Position numbers and translations under genes: made by a program | Shown here: positions 11,801-23,949 of the stretch, piece by piece | How positions within the stretch are numbered: the first letter of the stretch is position 1 | Layout of the letters: each line of letters opens with the position of its first letter | The notes under the pieces: model-generated | Databases searched by the model: none | Seen by the model: only the letters and a program-made list of their open reading frames with translations | What the model was told of the DNA's origin: nothing | From: Piper betle | Taxonomy: Eukaryota > Streptophyta > Magnoliopsida > Piperales > Piperaceae | Assembly (NCBI GenBank): GCA_033002965.1 | Contig: JAURVB010003409.1 | Span: 124,001 to 188,000, forward strand | Reading direction: 5' to 3' | DNA: 64,000 bases

Positions 11801-14800
11801 CCCCACTCTGTTTTCATTCCCACTGCAGTAACTAACATTCTCCCAGATCCGTCTTGAACCTTAGTACCAGCCAGAAGGAAAGGATTAGTCGTATGCACAC
11901 TGACAGGCTCGCTCTCTCCCGACAATGCAGACGCATCAATCAACATATTGTAGCCATCTATAAAAAGTCCATCAGCTGGAACTTGGTCTCCTATCGACAG
12001 ATGAACAATGTCACCAACCACCAAGTTGAATATTGACACCTTCTGTCTGCACCCGTCTCTTGTCACTTGCACATCAATTTTCTTCTTCTCCTTGTCTAAA
12101 TCCCTGAACTGAAGCGACTGTCCATAATCACTTGTAGCAGTCACTGTGACCACCAAAAAGATGCTAAGCAGAATGCCCAAACCATCATAAACTCCTTTGG
12201 GCCATCCCTCAGTGGCAACACCAACACCAACGGAAATCGCAGCACATACCATCAGAATTATCAACGTCAAATCGTGGAGAGCTTCCCACATGAAAGTCCA
12301 TAAGCTTTTTGGTGGCTTCTCCACATATTGGTTGCATCCATATATCTTCTGCCTACGAGGCAAATCATTCTCGGCAACCCCACTCTCCAGAGAAACAGAA
12401 ACTTTCTCAGCTATTCCCCGCACACCACTGAAAAAGTTGAATAACTTGGCACTATGGGTGCCAACGATTGATGCAAGCTCGTCAGGACCAATACTGAAAC
12501 CAGCTTGGAGCACTTCGTCGGGAACTACTGACCTTGGGCTAACAGCTGCAATGAGAAGAAAAGAAGAGGAAAGTAAGATAGAAGAAGATATATGTTGCGA
12601 TGTACGTATGTGCTCGGAGAGATCCTTACAGTCAATAAATTGCAAAGCTGCTTTTTGAACGTAAAGAGCAACTCTAAGTCTCTCCTGCAGACACAATAAC
12701 AAAAGTTCACATAAAAAACATCAGTAAACAATTTGTGACAACGAGTAATTTCTGTGATTGCAAGTCGCATGATTTATAACAAACATTATAAAGTATTAAA
12801 ATAAACAAAAACAACTCACAATGGATAAAATAGCCAACAGGAAGCCAGCATGAGAAAAAAAAAAGTAGAACAAGGCAGAGAAAATGTAAATACCCCTGCT
12901 TTTATGAATGTTGTAAAATAATGTAACGTTAAGGAAGCCTATCTGCGATTAAGAATATCTCTAACGGAGCGTCCATCATCAAATTCGTGATCCAGAAAAG
13001 AAAATTGATGCCTTCTTCAGGTAAAACAAGCATACATCTGTGCCACATCTAAAGTGCATGCTATGTTGAAAAAAAAAATGAATAAATAAAAAAGAGTGCA
13101 TGTTGGTTGTGTCTCAACATGGATGCGGAAAAGGCAACTATAACTTCCAATAACAAGCACAGCGGCTCCTGGGTTAAGGGTTAATTACCCTGCCAATCAG
13201 CAAATTCATAGCAAAAATATGAACGGTAGCAAAGCACCGTGCTTGAACGTCAAGAGGAGCAAACCCAGAGGAGTTTAAGCGCAACATGGACAGTATCCTC
13301 ACGTATTTGTTCAATTAGCTTAACTAGACATCGATTCATAATTGATACTAATCTTAATTCCTTAACACGAGACGGTTGTAAACTTGTACAGTTTCCCACT
13401 AATCTCATGAAATCACTCGCTTGACTGCTGACTCTGTTTGTCTGTCGCTACACATCAAATCCCGAGAACATTCGACTCAGCACTCAGACTTCATAATTGA
13501 CCCTGTAGAACAGGAGTCAGAACTTGCGTCCGCCCTCATGCGCGTCTAGAGTGATCATCAACGGGCAACACTGTGGGACGTCCCCAATCATCGGAGCAAA
13601 AGTCATTAAACCACGGAAAGTCTGTTTTTAGAAAACTTCAACTTCAACGTTATTTAAGCTGCATGACGTACGACGTTGGACCGATCAGGCTAGTTGTGTG
13701 TAGTACAAGCAATTCTTCGGCCATCCAGGCATCACCACGGAGAGCAGAAAAGCCGAGCAGCCGTGATGACCCGCACAAGTCCGCAACATGTGAACGAAAC
13801 TCGGGCCAAAAACAACCGATTAGAAGGCATCCACCACAAAAAGCAGCTGAATCCACTTTTCATGGTGGGCAGCTGCACCTCACCATCAGCGTCGCACTTT
13901 AATTTCCATATTACAGCCATTAGCTTCTCATTCACAATCAACAAGTGTTCGACATAGTTTTAGAAGAGGGTTATTTTAGCTGAGCGGTTCCGAGAACCAC
14001 GTTGTTGGCATAATAAAGCTGGAAGAAGATCTTTGGTGAGAGGTGGAATTTTCCCGCATAAAAACACAAATTATCCGATGCAAGCATCACCTCCCGCCAT
14101 AATCTTCAAAATTTACATAAGTCTTCTGGTTTTTACTGGTTAGTTGTCACCATCAACCTGTTGCCTCGGGAACAGGGCGACATCAACTCCAAAGTATTAA
14201 ATCGCGTGGTCCACTGACCCATCCAAGGAAGCTTCAAAGAAGTTTCCCATTAGATGTCACTGCGCCGTCACCAAATTGCCTCAATTCTATTAAAAACGCA
14301 GCCAATTGTCCCTTATGAAATAAAAAAATATGTCATTTGTGAAATTCATGTATATCCCCTCTATGTATGCAAACCCTATTCTTTTCAATTATGTAATCCT
14401 TCAATCAAAGTTTTCTTCTTTTTAAAAAAGTAAGCATCTTAGAACTTAAGAACATATAGCACTAAAGCCACTCAAAAAAGTTGACCTAATTGGTTGATAA
14501 AATTTGTTGGCATTGGCCATCATGTCGCCACTAATTTTTTCTATCTGGAAAGGAGAATCGAAAAGAATATGAAATTTTATAATCTGAGGACACAGAGAAA
14601 CGCCTTTTTTTAACAGTCTATGCCCGATCTGTTAAAGTTAACAAAACCTCACACAAAAAACAGCAACAAAAAGCTACCAAGCGTACACAATCAACCGGGG
14701 AAAAAATCAACAGTAAGCGAATCCAGATTTTGAAAGTCAGATTTTTATTACTGACCAAATCGATTTAACAAAGCATTTTGCCATCGAATCGAGCGATTCC

Positions 14801-15120
14801 CAATCTAGATTTGGATCAGACTAAGAACAAATCTGCGCCTTCCGAGTAGTGAATACTGACTAGTAGATCGATATTGGGGAAGACAAGAACAAACAACAAA
14901 ACAATAAACGAAGAAGAAGAAGAAGAAGGGGGAATGTACGACTAACCCGGATGGTCTTGCGGGTGGTCTCGACCTGCTCGCGCTTGTCGAGGTCGACGAC
15001 GTTCCGGAACCGGCGCTTGCGGTTCTTGACGATGGTGACGGCGTCGCGCCACCGCCGGAGCGCCTCCTTCGACGGATTCTTCGCCTCCAGCTCGAAGTTC
15101 TTCCTCAGGTACCCCTCCAT
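8818..15120 (-). CDS. ACA: Autoinhibited Ca2+-ATPase, ACA4/ACA11-like (P-type IIB)
   Basis: Pumps Ca2+ out of the cytosol; the ACA4/ACA11 group acts at the vacuole membrane. Exons read on the minus strand: 15120-14947, 12684-12630, 12545-10621, 10539-10384, 9789-9618, 9530-9233, 9126-8818, all with GT..AG introns. Intron 1 is 2.26 kb and I see nothing coding in it. Exon 1 encodes the basic, Trp-containing calmodulin-binding autoinhibitory segment ([15 protein letters not shown]). Later come the actuator SGESEP, M4 PEGLP, the phosphorylated Asp (about residue 451) in CTDKTGT, MVTGDN, and the hinge [10 protein letters not shown]. The total is about 1030 codons, the family length. Exon 6 is one base short: after the Pro-Arg-Gly segment the frame breaks in a C run at 9403-9407, and the conserved continuation ([13 protein letters not shown]) lies in another frame. 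This is either an assembly error or a null allele. Confidence 0.93.
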
Positions 15121-15299
15121 CCCCCGTCTCTCCTAGACCTTCTCCGGCGCGGCGGCGGCGGGTTTCCTGCTCCGGCGAGTAGGGCGGGGGAGGGGGATAT
15201 GGCACTTGGGGAGTGAGTCCAGTGACCATGTAGGCACCAAATTAAGACGAATTTAAAAGGCCAAAAAAGCTTTAAAACGATGAACATCTAACCGGTGTG

Positions 15300-15500
15300 G
15301 TCTTAATTCGTCTCGAATACTTTGCTAAATTTGACTCAAAATTAAATAAGTTTTGAACATATATATATTCGATTTTGACTTAAATATTTTTTTATATGTT
15401 CAAGCTTAATTCGAACTCGAATATACTTAAACTGTTTAATTTTTTCGAGCTCGAACCCAACTCGTTTGTGAGGTTGAAACCGGCTCGAATATCAATTATT
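15300..15500 (-). repeat. Truncated copy of hAT-like MITE family B
   Basis: The reverse strand matches the 3' half of the element at 16336-16967, including the block 'aaaattaaacagtttaag' followed by 'tattcgag' and the 'atatatatgtt(t/c)aaaac' run. No terminal inverted repeat survives at either end, so this is a fragment. Confidence 0.5.
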
Positions 15501-15815
15501 GCTTGTACTTTTATTCTGTATGAGCTATTTTTAATATTAACTATTAGATTAAAAAGATAATTAGATAACTTTTGTACATATAACAAAATTATGGCCATAT
15601 AATTTGAACTAGTGGCCATATTTGAAAACAGCTAATGATCTTATATTAATTGTGGTTGATATTAAGCCTCCTCGTAAAATAATAATGAGATCAAATTATA
15701 AATAAATAATGTAATTATAGAATTTTGTTATGTCATGGAATCGTGGCTAAGGCCATTAAATGATTAAATTTAATTAAATTAATTAATCAAGTCATTATAT
15801 ATGGACACCTCCTTG
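15501..15815. other. AT-rich intergenic sequence
   Basis: No gene, TIR or repeat recognised. Confidence 0.5.
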
Positions 15816-16325
15816 TAGGGGTGTAAATGAGCTGAGCCGACCCGAGTAGGGATGTTTTTGAATTCGACATAATTTTTAGCAAGTATATTTAAGCTTGTTT
15901 GAGTGTTTGACGAGCTTTGATGTATTATGGGTCTAGCCAAACTCGTCTAAAATTCACAATGTTTGGGTTTGGTTCGCTGTATTTTTGAGTCAAGCTCGAG
16001 CCGAACAAATGTTTGTGCTTGGCTCGTGCTCGATTTATATTAGATCAAAATTTTCTTTTAAATACTATATAAGTTCAATGTGACCTCAAGAATATTGACA
16101 AGTCGAGTCGAGCTAAGTATTTTTTCGAGTTTGAACACATCGAGCTCTAGTTTTGACACAAGCTGAGCCGAATATTCCTTAGTTCAAGCTCTGTTCGTTG
16201 TTCAATGAGCTATCTATTTCGAATCTAGTATTTTTTTCAAATACAAAATTAACGAGCACAAATTCAAGCCGAATCGAGCTGAATGTAAAATATTTGTGAG
16301 CAGGTTTAACTTGTTTATACCCCTA
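15816..16325 (+). mobile_element. hAT-like MITE, family A, copy 1
   Basis: The termini are TAGGGGTGTAAA at 15816 and the inverted TTTATACCCCTA ending at 16325, with 510 bases between the outer ends. The flanking 8-mers CCTCCTTG and CCCCCATG agree at 6 of 8 positions, consistent with a mutated 8-bp target duplication of the hAT superfamily. The interior is rich in CGAGC/GCTCG words and has no coding capacity. A second copy lies at 23950-24462 in the opposite orientation. Confidence 0.75.
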
Positions 16326-16335
16326 CCCCCATGTA

Positions 16336-16967
16336 TAGGGTTGTTAACTGAGTGAGCCAACTTGTGAATATTTGACATTCATCTCAGTTCAACTCGACTC
16401 AAAACTCGACATTTAAATGCTCGAGCTTGAATTCGAATCTTTCGATGCGGGTTTAAGGAAGGCAGTGTTCGACTTGACTCAATTGGGTTATAACTGGAAA
16501 TCGACTCGTAGCTCAGCTTGATCTCGACTCGATAAAATAATATAATAATATAGTCTTTATATTATATATATATATATATATGCTAATAAGTTTAATTGTA
16601 ATTAGTTATATTTATTTATATACAATATAATAACAAAGTAGTGTGATAGCTTACATGGGAGGTATTCCAGTTGAAGACCTGGAGGTCAGACTACATTTTT
16701 TTTAAGTGAGTTACTTTACACTTTACAATCGAGCCTATTTTGAGTTCACGAACAAGATAAGTTCGAGTTCCTCGGAATTTCAGTTTCGAGCTCACGAACA
16801 ATTTAGCTTCGAGCTTGTCAAAATTAAACAGTTTAAGTGTATTCGAGCTCGAATATATATATGTTTAAAACTCGTTCGATCTCGAACGAGTTTGAACGAA
16901 CTTCGAACTATTCAAGCTGAGTTTAACACAAATTGAATGCAGCTCACTTGCTTATTTACTTGCCCTA
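16336..16967 (+). mobile_element. hAT-like MITE, family B, copy 1
   Basis: A 632-bp element with inverted ends TAGGGTTGTTAACTGAG.. and ..TTATTTACTTGCCCTA. The flanking 8-mers are identical: CCCATGTA at 16328-16335 and again at 16968-16975. That is a perfect hAT-type target duplication. It contains a (TA)n run at about 16563-16580. The insertion site overlaps the right flank of the family A copy immediately to its left, so the two elements sit almost back to back. Confidence 0.85.
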
Positions 16968-16975
16968 CCCATGTA

Positions 16976-17557
16976 ACTTTTGCCACGGCAAATCCTATCC
17001 CTAATTTTAGATATGCCATATATCTATTCACTATTTAAGAACATTGAGCCAATCATAATATTAGATGCAGTTATTAGACACGTTTAGAGGATCAAATAAA
17101 ATTAAAACTTATATACAAAAAATTTTAATATAATTATTAACTTCATCGAATATTTAGCAGGATCCAACCAAACACGCGACCTTAGTGAAAAAAGTTCAAC
17201 TGGGGCCCAAATGCGAGCTGTTGACTTTAGAATTACTGTAAACTGGCCCTCTTGCTTTCCGTCCATTCAACACACACCGATTAAACATACAAGCGAGCAG
17301 CCGGAAACGAAGTGGCATCGTTCGATCTGCAGCATTTTCAAACAAACCGATTCAAGACTCTTACATACATATGTATATATCAAAACGATGCATCAATGAA
17401 ATTCTTGCATGGGCCATATTGGAGAGCCTCTTTCTTCTCTCGCCATTACTGTCATGCCAGGTTAACAACCTTAGCATTGATGGCATGCATTTATACTACT
17501 CGCTTTCAGCAATCAAGCAATGACTTCTAATACGCTTGTATATGACTTTTGAAAAAT
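16976..17557. other. Intergenic sequence, no gene seen
   Basis: Mixed AT-rich spacer. Short frames at 17211-17530 have no family resemblance. Confidence 0.5.
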
Positions 17558-17663
17558 TTTTAGGTCCGCCCGGGAGCGAGGTCGGTAGAGACGCCGTCAA
17601 TTTTCAGGATAATCGATGGTAGAGACGCGTGCGTCTCCACCGATCCCGGGCGGAGCTAAATAT
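17558..17663. repeat. Short GC-rich fold-back (inverted repeat)
   Basis: The arm TTTAGGTCCGCCCGGGA near 17560 is matched in inverted orientation by TCCCGGGCGGAGCTAAA near 17646. A second inner pair is TCGGTAGAGACGC with GCGTCTCCACCGA. The left arm carries a few extra bases between the two segments. The hairpin is strikingly GC-rich against its AT-rich surroundings. I found no target duplication. Confidence 0.6.
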
Positions 17664-20028
17664 GGTTAATGACTTTTCACCTTCTTCCCCGAGTAGAAGT
17701 GCATCGCAGTTGTAGTGTTGCAGAGCTCAAAAGAAGTCGAAGACGCTTTCCTTCCCCACATCGGACTGTCATCAAAAGTAAAGCTTGGTACGTGTAAATG
17801 GTTGTCACCAAATTCAAAAGTAGCGAAGAAAGGAAGAACAGATTAAGAAGCGGGCAGAGTTTTCCAGGCCGGGACTTATCTGCAACGAGTAATGACTGTA
17901 TAAAGCTTTGAGTGAGGACCTACCCATCAACCAAAATCTTGTCATCCCACGTTCTAGTCCTCACAGCATGCATCAGAGTTGGAGAAAAGATAGGTCGGTT
18001 CGATAATTCCAATAATAAGCTACGTCAAAATTCGAAAGGATGGTGCAAAAGGCTAACAAAACAGTCTCTTATTCGCGGGACATCATCCTATTTCCATTCA
18101 CTAAACCTCAAGCCATTGGGGATTGAAAAAATGAATCCTATTTTAATCGTAAGTCGCATCCTCCTACCAAAATGCACATTTTAATCTTCTATCTTTTTTC
18201 CGGATGCTGGATTGTATAGAAGAGAATCAACAGTGCATAGTACGCATACTTGGATTGTATAATGGTTGCCACCACAACAATACCATCCCATCAGAGTCGA
18301 CTGTATGGAATCAGTGGCAAAGTTTTGATGATTTCTGGACTCCATCGTTCTGAACTTTCTTTATTTATTCGAAGTTGGAACAAGCAATATCAAAGGTCGA
18401 TGTTATATTTTTTAATTTATTACTTTAGTATTATCACCAATAATTATGTAAATGAAAAACAAAAAAATTATTTTTATTATCATGTTCCCATACCTGTGGG
18501 ATCCACCTAATAATAATCCACCACAATTGAAGACTTGCAATTGTGAAAGTCTTTAATGTTATCTATACTGAAGAATAAGTAGGCCCATTATCGAGAGGCT
18601 TTGTATCATTGCAGAGGCATTGAGTTTGTAATTTTCTAATGGTTGATTGTGAAAGACTTGAAGGAATTTAGGCACACTATCGAACATAGTTAATTTTGAA
18701 TGTTTAGGGGTTTTTTTTCAAGTTCATCTCATTATAAACTGCACTCAATTTTGCATTATCAGTTGTTGGAGGCTAACAAACAGGTTCTGCCGGCCCTGTA
18801 CTCTACTCTAGTTGGGAATAAATGTGAGAATTCAATCGAACAATAATTCCCGAACAGAAAATTGGAGTCTTGAAATCTTGATTTCAGTTCTTTAATCAGT
18901 GATTCACTGATTGGCTGATCATGAAGAATTAGATATGTACTTGGCTCACAACGCTATATGTTGCTTGTGCCTAGGGATGGGTTTGGATGTCCGATTTCCA
19001 TGACTTTGATCCAAATTTGACTCAATTATATTTGATCCAAAATAGTTTTGCATCATATTTGGGATTGGGCTTTTCGGATATATAATAGTTTGAAAATATT
19101 TAAATCTGATATGAATTTGGAGCGATCCAAAGCACGTCTGATCTTAATATGTGATATTTTATAAAATTATATTTTAAAATATTTTAAAATAAAAAATTAT
19201 TATTTTCTTCATTTTTTATATTAAAATTTATATTAATTATATTATTTTAGTCAATCGGTTCAAATTTAAATAATAAATAAAATAGATGTAAGATTCATAT
19301 TTGGGTTCAAATTTTAAGAAGTATATCCAATGTATATCACACACGAATCAATTCTTGCATGTGATGAGTTGGTCTAAGGCTCCAGATTAAGGTTTTGGTC
19401 GGAAAGGGCATGGATTTAAATCCCACTCTCAACAATCTTTATTTTTCCTATAACGACTCGCTCGTTCTAAACCACGAGTTAAATGTTACTATATGAAACT
19501 AAGTGTCTCATAAATTATTTTTTATTAATTTTCAAGATTTTAAATAAATTCATAACAATAAATTTAATATATAAATACTCGAAATAATCGTCTCATGAAC
19601 CGAACCAAAATCCCACTGTCATGCAAACAATCTCGAGAAAAGAATAGTCGAATAATAGAGCCTCCGGCCATCCCGACTCTACCCATCCTTCTATGCTCAT
19701 ACCTGCGAAGGCAATTCCGTATTAGTGATAAAAATATTAAGTCGTATAATTACAAGAAATAATTAATATATTCTACAATATCTGAATTACACCTTTTATG
19801 ATTATGAGCCTATGCTAAGCACTTAATATGCTAGGATGGTAGCCACCCATCCAGCTATAATCTCATGTATACGCACAAATACTATGTGGCTCTCAGCATA
19901 TAGTTACCGATATTTGCCATTGACTCACCCTTTCGGTATCACAAGTGTATAATGAGCCGTCTTGTGCCACTGCGCCCTGTCACCCCTTTCGACATAGGGG
20001 CAAGAATTTAATCTTTCAAGAATTTTAG
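17664..20028. other. Intergenic sequence, no gene seen
   Basis: Low-complexity and AT-rich spacer. The stretch from about 18970 to 19330 repeats words such as 'gatccaaat' and resembles decayed repeat sequence, but I could not delimit an element. No coding exon is supported. Confidence 0.5.
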
Positions 20029-20235
20029 GGGTTGCTGCCCTATGTCGGAGTGAGTCAATTTATTAACCCCAATTACACTCGGTGCATGGTAGTCGAATGT
20101 GAACTCACGCTGACCAAGACTCCCACATAGTAATTTTTAAGGGTGTTGCCCCGGACTGAGCCAATTCTTTGACCCCGATTGCGCTCGGCATATGGTGATC
20201 AAATGTGGACTCTGGCCGACCAATACTCCTAAATT
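20029..20235 (+). repeat. Diverged tandem duplication, unit about 100-110 bp
   Basis: Unit 1 (about 20029-20129) and unit 2 (about 20139-20235) share an ordered series: GGGTTGCTGCCC / GGGTGTTGCCCC, then GAGTCAATT / GAGCCAATT, ACCCCAATTACACTCGG / ACCCCGATTGCGCTCGG, ATGTGAACTC / ATGTGGACTC and GACCAAGACTCCCA / GACCAATACTCCTA. They are roughly three-quarters identical by eye. Confidence 0.7.
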
Positions 20236-20603
20236 GAAATATATAACATTTCAAGTAATTATACGAACCTAGTATTGTGATGAGGAACCCGCAACTATGA
20301 CACACAATCCTAAAGCCTTCCCTTTATGGATCAAATGTACTCACAAGCCATCCAGAGGATGTTTTATTTAACATTAATAGAAATCCCTTTATATAAAAAA
20401 TTATGTGTAGAATTCAAGAAGTCACTACATTAAATTTTATAAATATTTATAGAATTCAAAAAGTCATTTATGTGAACAATGCATTCTTCTTTTTCCCCCA
20501 AAAACGTAGAACATGCATTCTACATTTGGATGCACATATATGTATAAGACACTTTGGGAAGTTGGATGCACTACAAAAATCCAAGAATTAAAAAAAAATA
20601 TGG

Positions 20604-23238
20604 TGTAAAACCCACGATTCGAGTTAGGGTTTTATATTCAGAACCGGTCGGGTCGACCGTTATTTTTTCGAGTTGAGTCAGTTTCAGGACACGTGTACCG
20701 AGCCGATGCCAGTCGCGTGTATGAGCTATGAGGGTCATGCGTACCCAAGTATATGATGATAACGTCATGAACACAGCAGAACAGAATGAGTTATCAGATA
20801 TATGAGAGTATGCCAGTCATTTTTTTATTATTTTTATATATAGTGGATTGTAGAATTAGTATTAGGCCGTTTACCGCGTTATGACGCATTCGGGCAGTCT
20901 GGGTGGGTTGTTAGTCATAGAGCATATCATTATAATGTTGTGGTGTTGTTTGATTTTACAGGATTTTTCCCGATTTTGATGAATTTTTTAGGATTTAATA
21001 CGACTTAGTTATTATACTTGACTCGAGCCGGAGACGAGTCAAGTAATATTTACGAGTTTGCCACCACACACGCCCTCGACCTTTCCTTTCTTCTTCCCAA
21101 ACCCTCGCCCGCGCCGCCCCTGTTCACGCGCCACCGCCGCCGCGGCCGACGCCGCCTGGCCGCCGATCGACGCCGCCCAGCTCGGCCACGGCGTCGCCCT
21201 GCCGCCCCGACCAGGTCCGGCCCCCATCGGACCCCGCGACGTGAGGAAGCCACGCCGCTGCACGCCCTTGCGCCGCGTTGCCGTCTCGCCGCCGCCGACC
21301 GCGCCGCCACGATCGGTCGGTCGCCTCAGCACCCTCAGCCTTCCAGCGACCTTCCTCGACTGGAACGGAGGCCGTCGCCACCGTGGCCGGTCGGATCTAG
21401 CGACCCATCGCCGCCAGCTCTGTTTTGCCATTTTCTGGCGAGCCGCCGCCTCCATTGGTCACGCTGATGTCATAGATGAGTCGGGGTCGCCGAGCCGGTT
21501 CCGAGGGTACCCAACACGACCACTTTCCGACTAGTAGACGCCGCCGGCGATTGTCGCCGGAAAACCACCGGAAGCCGCCGACGCAAAACCGCCGGAAAAA
21601 TTGGAATTTCTGGAATTCGCTGGAATTCACCGGATCTTCCGCGGGGCTCACCCAGTGGAGCCCGATCGAGCATCGGACGCCGATGAGCGCCAAATTTGAG
21701 CTCCGAGACGCGCGACGGAACCCTAGCCGTCGCCGATTGCCGACGATGTGAGGTATAATTACCTCCGATTGATTTATTTAAAATTGATGATAATTGTTAG
21801 CATAGCATGCTAGGGTTGATTAATTATCATGATTAATGTCTTGACCATGAATAAAGTAAAGATGCGCATGATGTGATTAACAGGGAATGATAGTTAAGTG
21901 ACCTGATGAACTAAAGTAAATTTGAACATGATAATCGAGTACAACGTAACTTAGGAAATATAATTAGATTGATATTAATAGGATAAGTTGGAATTACTTT
22001 CACATTATAATTGTTGCTTGTTATGGTTGATGATTGAATTGTGTGATGTTTGTTGAGTTTGATGCATCATTTAGTTAGCGGGCGTTAGTATTTAGTTTTG
22101 ATGTGTAGGTGCGGAGTAGGAGCTCGCCGCCTAGGCGCGATGACACGCTTGGAGCTTCTACCAGGTCCGTTTAGGACTCGTCTGTTTTAATCTTTTCTAT
22201 TGTATGTTTGATTTATTGTCTGCAGGACGGGTTAAGTGGCGTTTTATCGGATCCCACTTAACTCGGGCCATTTAATCGAACATTTTCCGGATTAATAACC
22301 CCTCGAGGATGAGATCCCTCGAGGTTGATTTCGAAAACAAGATCCACCAAAAGTTGCCTTCGGGCCTATTATGTAACTCCCTACCCAAGCCTATATATAT
22401 ATAGTTTTCGTGTTTCTGTGAGACGAGAGATGGAGAAATCGACTGCACGTACCATGCAGAGGATGCCGTGATAGTCAAAGCGGGCTCTGGATTAGTGCCA
22501 GCGGACTGTTCCATTCCCGAGGGATCCTGATAACTCCGCGTTTGAGTTCCTCACACCCGGAGAACGTGGAGGTTTACGGGTACTGTTTAGTACAGCGCAT
22601 GTCTGGACTTGTGGTTCAAAGGGTACTAAAGGCGACTGCCTGAGAGTACTCGGCCTTCGTGCTCAAGGCCAGGAGAAATATGGAGGTAAGGAGAGGGCTT
22701 AGGATAAAGTTTCACGAGAAGTATTGAAAAAGAAGTGCCGAGAGCGGCATAGTACCAGCAGCAGTAAGTTCGGGATGCTACCGGGTCTGCAGCCCAGTGG
22801 CTCCTCAGTAGTGCCCTTCAGAGTGTTCACGTGGAGTATATGCTGTTTTCTTTCATATGAGAGTTTGCTCTCATAACCAGTTTGTTATAGTTATTTTATT
22901 TTCCGGACCAGTAACACTTGTTACTGACGTGTTTTTATACTATATGTAGGTAATAATCACGAGTTGGAGGAGCCAGCTTGGACGGAGGAGCAATGAGGTC
23001 TTGTACACACACATGTTAGATTTCTGAATGTTTAATATTGTATTATTATGTTATTATATTGTGAATGACATGATTAAATGTTTGAGCATGATGATATGAT
23101 GTGAATGAAATGCTAAGACACAATAACAGAATGCAAAATATGATCAGAGTTGAGCAGCGGAAGCGTAGTGGGTTGAGACCCAAGCTTCAGAATGAATTCA
23201 TAATATGTTAGATTTTGTGTGAATGAAATCATAGATGC

Positions 23239-23294
<56 letters not shown>

Positions 23295-23572
23295 TTGACA
23301 GGGTGGGCCCATAATTGCACTTTTAGGGGAGACCCTGACGGTTTTATTTCAGGATTTTTACCGTAATTGTAATGATGTGAAAATTGGTTGCATGTCATCC
23401 ATATAGTATCATGTTAGGGTTTTATGAATTTATCCATGCATGACAAGTCGTATCTACATCTTAAGACGCCGAGATTGGATCCGTATGAGTTAGGTTCGGG
23501 TTAGCCGACCTAACCGGGGCTGGTAACATGCCGGTTCGGTTCACGAGTGTGAACCGGATTTGGGGTGTTACA
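20604..23572 (+). mobile_element. Solo LTR of a gypsy-type (Tekay/Del-like) retrotransposon
   Basis: A complete 2969-bp LTR beginning TGTAAAACCC and ending GGGTGTTACA. It is flanked by the exact 5-bp duplication TATGG (20599-20603 and 23573-23577), so it is a solo LTR left by recombination between the two LTRs of one insertion. It contains a GC-rich block (about 21060-21750), a TATA-like run at about 22391 ahead of 'gtgagacgagag', and a long (TA)n tract near 23244-23290. The long LTR, and the motif next to the related LTR at 48167, suggest a Ty3/gypsy chromovirus of Tekay/Del type; the lineage is inferred. Confidence 0.9.
23244..23290. repeat. (TA)n microsatellite inside the solo LTR
   Basis: About 47 bases of TA dinucleotide. 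Confidence 0.95.
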
Positions 23573-23612
23573 TATGGAAACAGAAGCTCACATCCCAATC
23601 GAGTCAACTATA

Positions 23613-23706
23613 TGGAAGCCCATCGTTGAGCATGATTCGACTGCGACAAATGCCAAAGACGGAAGCCCATCGTTGAGCATGATTCGACTGCGACAAATGC
23701 CAAAGA
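23613..23706 (+). repeat. Exact tandem duplication of a 47-bp unit
   Basis: The unit starting GGAAGCCCATCGTTGAGC at 23613 is repeated without a mismatch from 23660. It lies 40 bp beyond the solo LTR and must be recent, because the surrounding repeats are diverged. Confidence 0.95.
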
Positions 23707-23949
23707 CAAGTTGCCGCCCCTTCAGAGGATTCATGGCAGCAAAATCATTGGAGTGGTTGGATATTTTCTCTTATTAGTCACACTAAGTCTGTTTTGCAAT
23801 TGATAAAAGACACACCAATTTTGTAAGTAAAATTTTTAGTCATTTAACAGAAAAGTTATAAAAATTATTAGTATTTTTATTCAAATTTATACTAATAATA
23901 TAAATATTTAATAAATAATATAATTTTAAATAATATAAGAGGTTATGAC

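Noticed and set aside
12197..12658. 153-codon plus-strand frame
   Set aside because: Antisense shadow of Ca2+-ATPase exon 3.
13573..13957. Overlapping frames in intron 1 of the Ca2+-ATPase
   Set aside because: Both strands are open at once, there is no family similarity, and they lie within an intron fixed by in-phase flanking exons.
21018..21534. Arg/Pro-rich frames of 138-158 codons on both strands, also at 47287-47755
   Set aside because: GC-rich composition keeps several frames open at once, the longest frame starts at TTG rather than ATG, and the frames are not conserved between the two LTR copies beyond composition.
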